Origin: Deltaproteobacteria bacterium
GTDB taxonomy: Bacteria > Desulfobacterota > Desulfarculia > Desulfarculales > Desulfarculaceae
Reading direction: 5' to 3'
DNA: 6,601 nucleotides
NCBI GenBank assembly: GCA_021815655.1
Contig: JAKAGJ010000118.1
Location: 1-6,601 of the forward strand
Shown here one piece after another: positions 4,878-6,601 of the stretch. A model generated the notes under the pieces. It was not told the DNA's origin. It searched no databases and worked only from the letters and a program-made list of their open reading frames with translations. The first letter of the stretch is position 1; the number at the start of each line of letters is the position of its first letter. Made by a program: the position numbers and the translations under genes.

Positions 4878-5393
4878 ATGAACCAGCCAGGCCCATCCCC
4901 ACGCCCCTCGTCCCATTTCCTCCTGCGCGCCACGGTGACCCTGGGCGTGGGGATGTGCCCCGGCGCGCCGGGCACCTATGCCTCGCTCCTGGTGGCGGCC
5001 CTGGCCGGGGCCTGGTTGCACCTGGGCGGCGCGCCCCTGTTTGGGGCCTGGTATGGGCTGGCCTGCCTGCTGGTGAGCGCCCTGGCCGTGGCCAGCGCCG
5101 ACCGGGCGGTGGGCCTGGGCCTGCTGGGGCCGGAACCCGACCCGGGGGCCATCGTCATCGACGAGGCCGCGGGCATGCTGGTGGCCCTCTACGGCTGCGC
5201 CAGCCCGGGCTGGAACTTGCTGCTGGCTTTTGGCGCCTTCCGGGTCTTCGACATCTTCAAGCCCTGGCCCGTGGGCGCTTCCCAGCGCCTGCCCGGCGGC
5301 TGGGGCATCGTGGCCGACGACCTGCTGGCCGGGCTATACGCCCTGGCGGTGGTCCATCTGGCCGGCTTGCTGTGTCTTGGCGGGCAGGGCTAA
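4878..5393 (+). CDS. pgpA: Phosphatidylglycerophosphatase A
   Basis: The 171-residue membrane protein dephosphorylates phosphatidylglycerophosphate to phosphatidylglycerol in the cytoplasmic membrane. Family blocks are GMCPGAPGTYASL (residues 25-37, the usual GxxPxAPGTxGSL), IVIDEAAGM (92-100, usual DE-x-x-G), FRVFDIFKPWPVG (121-133) and GGWGIVADDLLAGLYA (140-155). The conserved acidic residues D95, E96, D125, D147 and D148 are present. Hydrophobic segments lie near 36-49, 54-74, 98-120 and 150-167. Length is normal for the family. ATG 4878 is taken as start; TTG 4869, three codons earlier and close behind GGAAAG (4860-4865), is the alternative. An 8-codon open frame (4855-4881) overlaps this ATG as ATGA. 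The gene stands alone, not followed by cinA as it is in some bacteria, and converges on the Fur-family gene. Confidence 0.95.
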   Translation: MNQPGPSPRPSSHFLLRATVTLGVGMCPGAPGTYASLLVAALAGAWLHLGGAPLFGAWYGLACLLVSALAVASADRAVGLGLLGPEPDPGAIVIDEAAGMLVALYGCASPGWNLLLAFGAFRVFDIFKPWPVGASQRLPGGWGIVADDLLAGLYALAVVHLAGLLCLGGQG

Positions 5394-5401
5394 GCGCCCT
5401 G
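5385..5401. repeat. Short stem-loop over the pgpA stop codon
   Basis: CAGGGC (5385-5390) and GCCCTG (5396-5401) form a 6-bp stem with a 5-nt loop containing the TAA stop. No T-run follows, so termination is uncertain. The 77-bp gap between the convergent stops (5394-5470) shows no other convincing terminator. Confidence 0.3.
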
Positions 5402-5470
5402 GCGGGTAGGCGGGGGCAGGTCACAAACGCATCGCCAGGTGATGTTTTCCCCGGGCGCGGCCGCCAGCCG

Positions 5471-5908
5471 CTAGCGCCCCTTGGACTGGCAGTTGGGGCA
5501 GGTGCCGCTCACCTCCAGCTTGTGCCCGTCCACGCGGTAGCCCAGTTCCTTGGCCAGGCGGGCCTCCACCTCCATCAGGGCTGGCTCGGCAAACTCCACC
5601 ACCTGGCCGCACTCCTGGCAGCGCAGGTGGCAGTGGTGCTCGTGGCCGTAGGTGTGCTCGTAGAGGGTCTGGCCGCCCTCCTGAAAGACCTGCCCCACCA
5701 GCCCTGCGTTCAGCAACAGCGGCAGGGTGCGGTAGATGCTGGCTCGGCTGATGCGGCGACGCTTCTTGCGCAAGCCCAGGTAAAGGTCATCCACGCTGAA
5801 GTGATCGTGGCGGGCGAATATCTCGCGCACGATGGCCTCGCGCTCCGGCGTGTAGCGCATGTTGCGCCGCGCCAGGTATTCGCGCAGGATTTCCAGTTCC
5901 GAGCCCAA
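5471..5908 (-). CDS. Fur-family metal-responsive transcriptional regulator
   Basis: The 145-residue protein has the Fur architecture: a winged helix with RYTPEREAIVREIF (residues 18-31), HDHFSVDDLYLGLRKK (34-49) and the recognition segment RISRASIYRTLPLLLNAGLV (52-71), then the dimerization/metal region. Expected ligands are H36, E84, H92 and H94 for the regulatory site, and C97-x2-C100 with C137-x2-C140 for the structural zinc. In YEHTYGHEHHCHLRC the residue aligned with Asp89 of E. coli Fur is Cys93. Whether it senses iron, zinc, manganese or peroxide cannot be decided. The start is TTG 5908-5906, supported by GGGAGGA 7 nt upstream. The gene lies 41 nt downstream of the deacetylase gene on the same strand and may be cotranscribed. 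I see no classical Fur box next to it. Confidence 0.93.
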   Translation of the reverse strand: MGSELEILREYLARRNMRYTPEREAIVREIFARHDHFSVDDLYLGLRKKRRRISRASIYRTLPLLLNAGLVGQVFQEGGQTLYEHTYGHEHHCHLRCQECGQVVEFAEPALMEVEARLAKELGYRVDGHKLEVSGTCPNCQSKGR

Positions 5909-5915
5909 GCGGCAA

Positions 5916-5922
5916 TCCTCCC
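5916..5922 (-). promoter_or_regulatory. Ribosome binding site supporting a TTG start for the Fur-family gene
   Basis: GGGAGGA on the minus strand (5922-5916) is 7 nt from TTG 5908. There is no ATG in frame near this position, so the site justifies the rare start codon. Confidence 0.7.
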
Positions 5923-5949
5923 ACGGCAGGCCACGGCGATTGCTTGAAC

Positions 5950-6601
5950 TTAGGGCTTGGCGGCCCGGCTGTCAAGCTCCCCTTGGCCCGCGGGGGTTAT
6001 CAGTTGCCCCACCGGCACCAGCTCCACCTCCTGCTTTAGGCGCGGAGCCAGGCTGGTGAGCACGGCGATGGTGGTGGCGTGGGGATGGCCGATGGCTATG
6101 GCTTGGCCCTGGGTCTTGGCCAGCCTGACAAGGCGCAACACCTGCCGGGTGATGGCCCCGGTGGTGGGGTCGTGGTCCAGGAAGACGTCACGCTGACCGT
6201 GGGCCAAGCCCATGCGCCTGGCCAGGTCCCGGGCCTGGGAGCGTGGCGAGGTGACGCTATCCAGGAAGAACAGCCCCTGCTGGCGCAGCACCTCCAGCAC
6301 CGGGCGCAGGGCCGCGGGGTCCTCGGTGAAGCGCGAGCCCATGTGGTTGTTGACCCCCACGGCGCCGGGCAGGTTGTCCAGGGCCTGGCGGGTCAGGCGG
6401 GCCAGGGTTGCGGGGTCCATGCTCACCAGGAGCCCACCCGGTCCGGGGGTCAGGGCGGGGTAGCTGCGGGGCTCCATGGGCAGGTGGACCATCACCGGCA
6501 CCCCATGGCGCCGGGCCAGCTCGGCCGTCTCGCGGGCGTGGGGCGCAAAGGGCAGTATCGAGAGGGTCAGGTGCAGGTCCAGGGCCATGAGCCGCTTGGA
6601 C
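5950..6601 (-). CDS. Divergent polysaccharide deacetylase family protein (YibQ-like), 5'-truncated by the window
   Basis: The frame is open to the right edge and continues past it: the four residues before the first visible Met (SKRL) fit the helix preceding the family's LxLTLSILPF strand. The Met at 6588 is therefore probably internal, and the N-terminal IDDxG block lies outside. Visible blocks, numbered from that Met, are LHLTLSILPFAPHARETAEL (5-24), VMVHLPMEP (32-40), GVNNHMGSRFTED (78-90), LFFLDSVTSPRSQA (106-119), VFLDHD (135-140) and AIAIGHPHATT (163-173). These match the Polysacc_deac_2 (PF04748) fold, a TIM-barrel relative of polysaccharide deacetylases usually exported or membrane-anchored; the H-x-G, D-S and H-P-H residues are likely active-site positions. 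The substrate is unknown. It may head a unit with the Fur-family gene. Confidence 0.92.
   Translation of the reverse strand, partial: SKRLMALDLHLTLSILPFAPHARETAELARRHGVPVMVHLPMEPRSYPALTPGPGGLLVSMDPATLARLTRQALDNLPGAVGVNNHMGSRFTEDPAALRPVLEVLRQQGLFFLDSVTSPRSQARDLARRMGLAHGQRDVFLDHDPTTGAITRQVLRLVRLAKTQGQAIAIGHPHATTIAVLTSLAPRLKQEVELVPVGQLITPAGQGELDSRAAKP

Noticed and set aside
4473..4975. Short open frames in the gap before pgpA (4473-4694 minus, 4632-4850 plus, 4727-4975 minus)
   Set aside because: None has a ribosome binding site or a recognisable fold, and they conflict with each other or with the repeats and pgpA.
4955..5947. Plus-strand open frame of 330 codons across pgpA and the Fur-family gene
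   Set aside because: It crosses two well-supported genes in a different frame and strand, and its composition is Arg/Gly/Ala-rich noise.

Overview
This is a GC-rich, gene-dense stretch of an ordinary bacterial chromosome. The gene content (a cysteine-rich LUD-domain protein, an OsmC-like protein, CbiB, PgpA, a Fur-family regulator and a YibQ-type divergent polysaccharide deacetylase) together with the flavour of the protein sequences suggests an anaerobic Deltaproteobacterium (Desulfobacterota, perhaps Desulfarculus-like). That placement is inference from protein resemblance; there is no rRNA or other marker in the window.

Layout, left to right. Positions 1-102 hold the start of a truncated minus-strand gene, fused by a TAGTG stop/start overlap to the LUD-domain gene (102-743, minus). 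A 158-bp divergent promoter region (744-901) separates this pair from an OsmC-like gene (902-1297, plus). That gene runs tail-to-tail, with overlapping stop codons, into a minus-strand pair: cbiB (1294-2256) lies 22 nt downstream of a secreted calcineurin-type phosphoesterase (2279-3523). A 499-bp AT-richer intergenic region (3524-4022) follows. It carries hairpins and a strong-looking promoter with nested dyads in front of a small basic protein of unknown function (4023-4391, plus). A second 486-bp intergenic region (4392-4877) contains a perfect 16-bp inverted repeat and a probable structured leader before pgpA (4878-5393, plus). pgpA converges on a Fur-family regulator (5471-5908, minus), which lies 41 nt downstream of a 5'-truncated divergent polysaccharide deacetylase gene (5950-6601, minus).

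The genes do not form one pathway. CbiB closes the aminopropanol side chain onto the corrin ring in cobalamin synthesis. PgpA makes phosphatidylglycerol. The partial gene at the left edge may be a lysophospholipid acyltransferase-like protein. LUD, OsmC and Fur proteins are often linked to redox metabolism or metal/oxidant response. The deacetylase and the phosphoesterase act, or are expected to act, outside the cytoplasm. I see no mobile element, CRISPR array, tRNA or rRNA.

The least explained parts are the small protein at 4023-4391, which looks like an N-terminal HTH/SANT-like segment joined to an AbrB-like hairpin segment, its dyad-rich promoter, and the structured non-coding DNA at 4483-4850.
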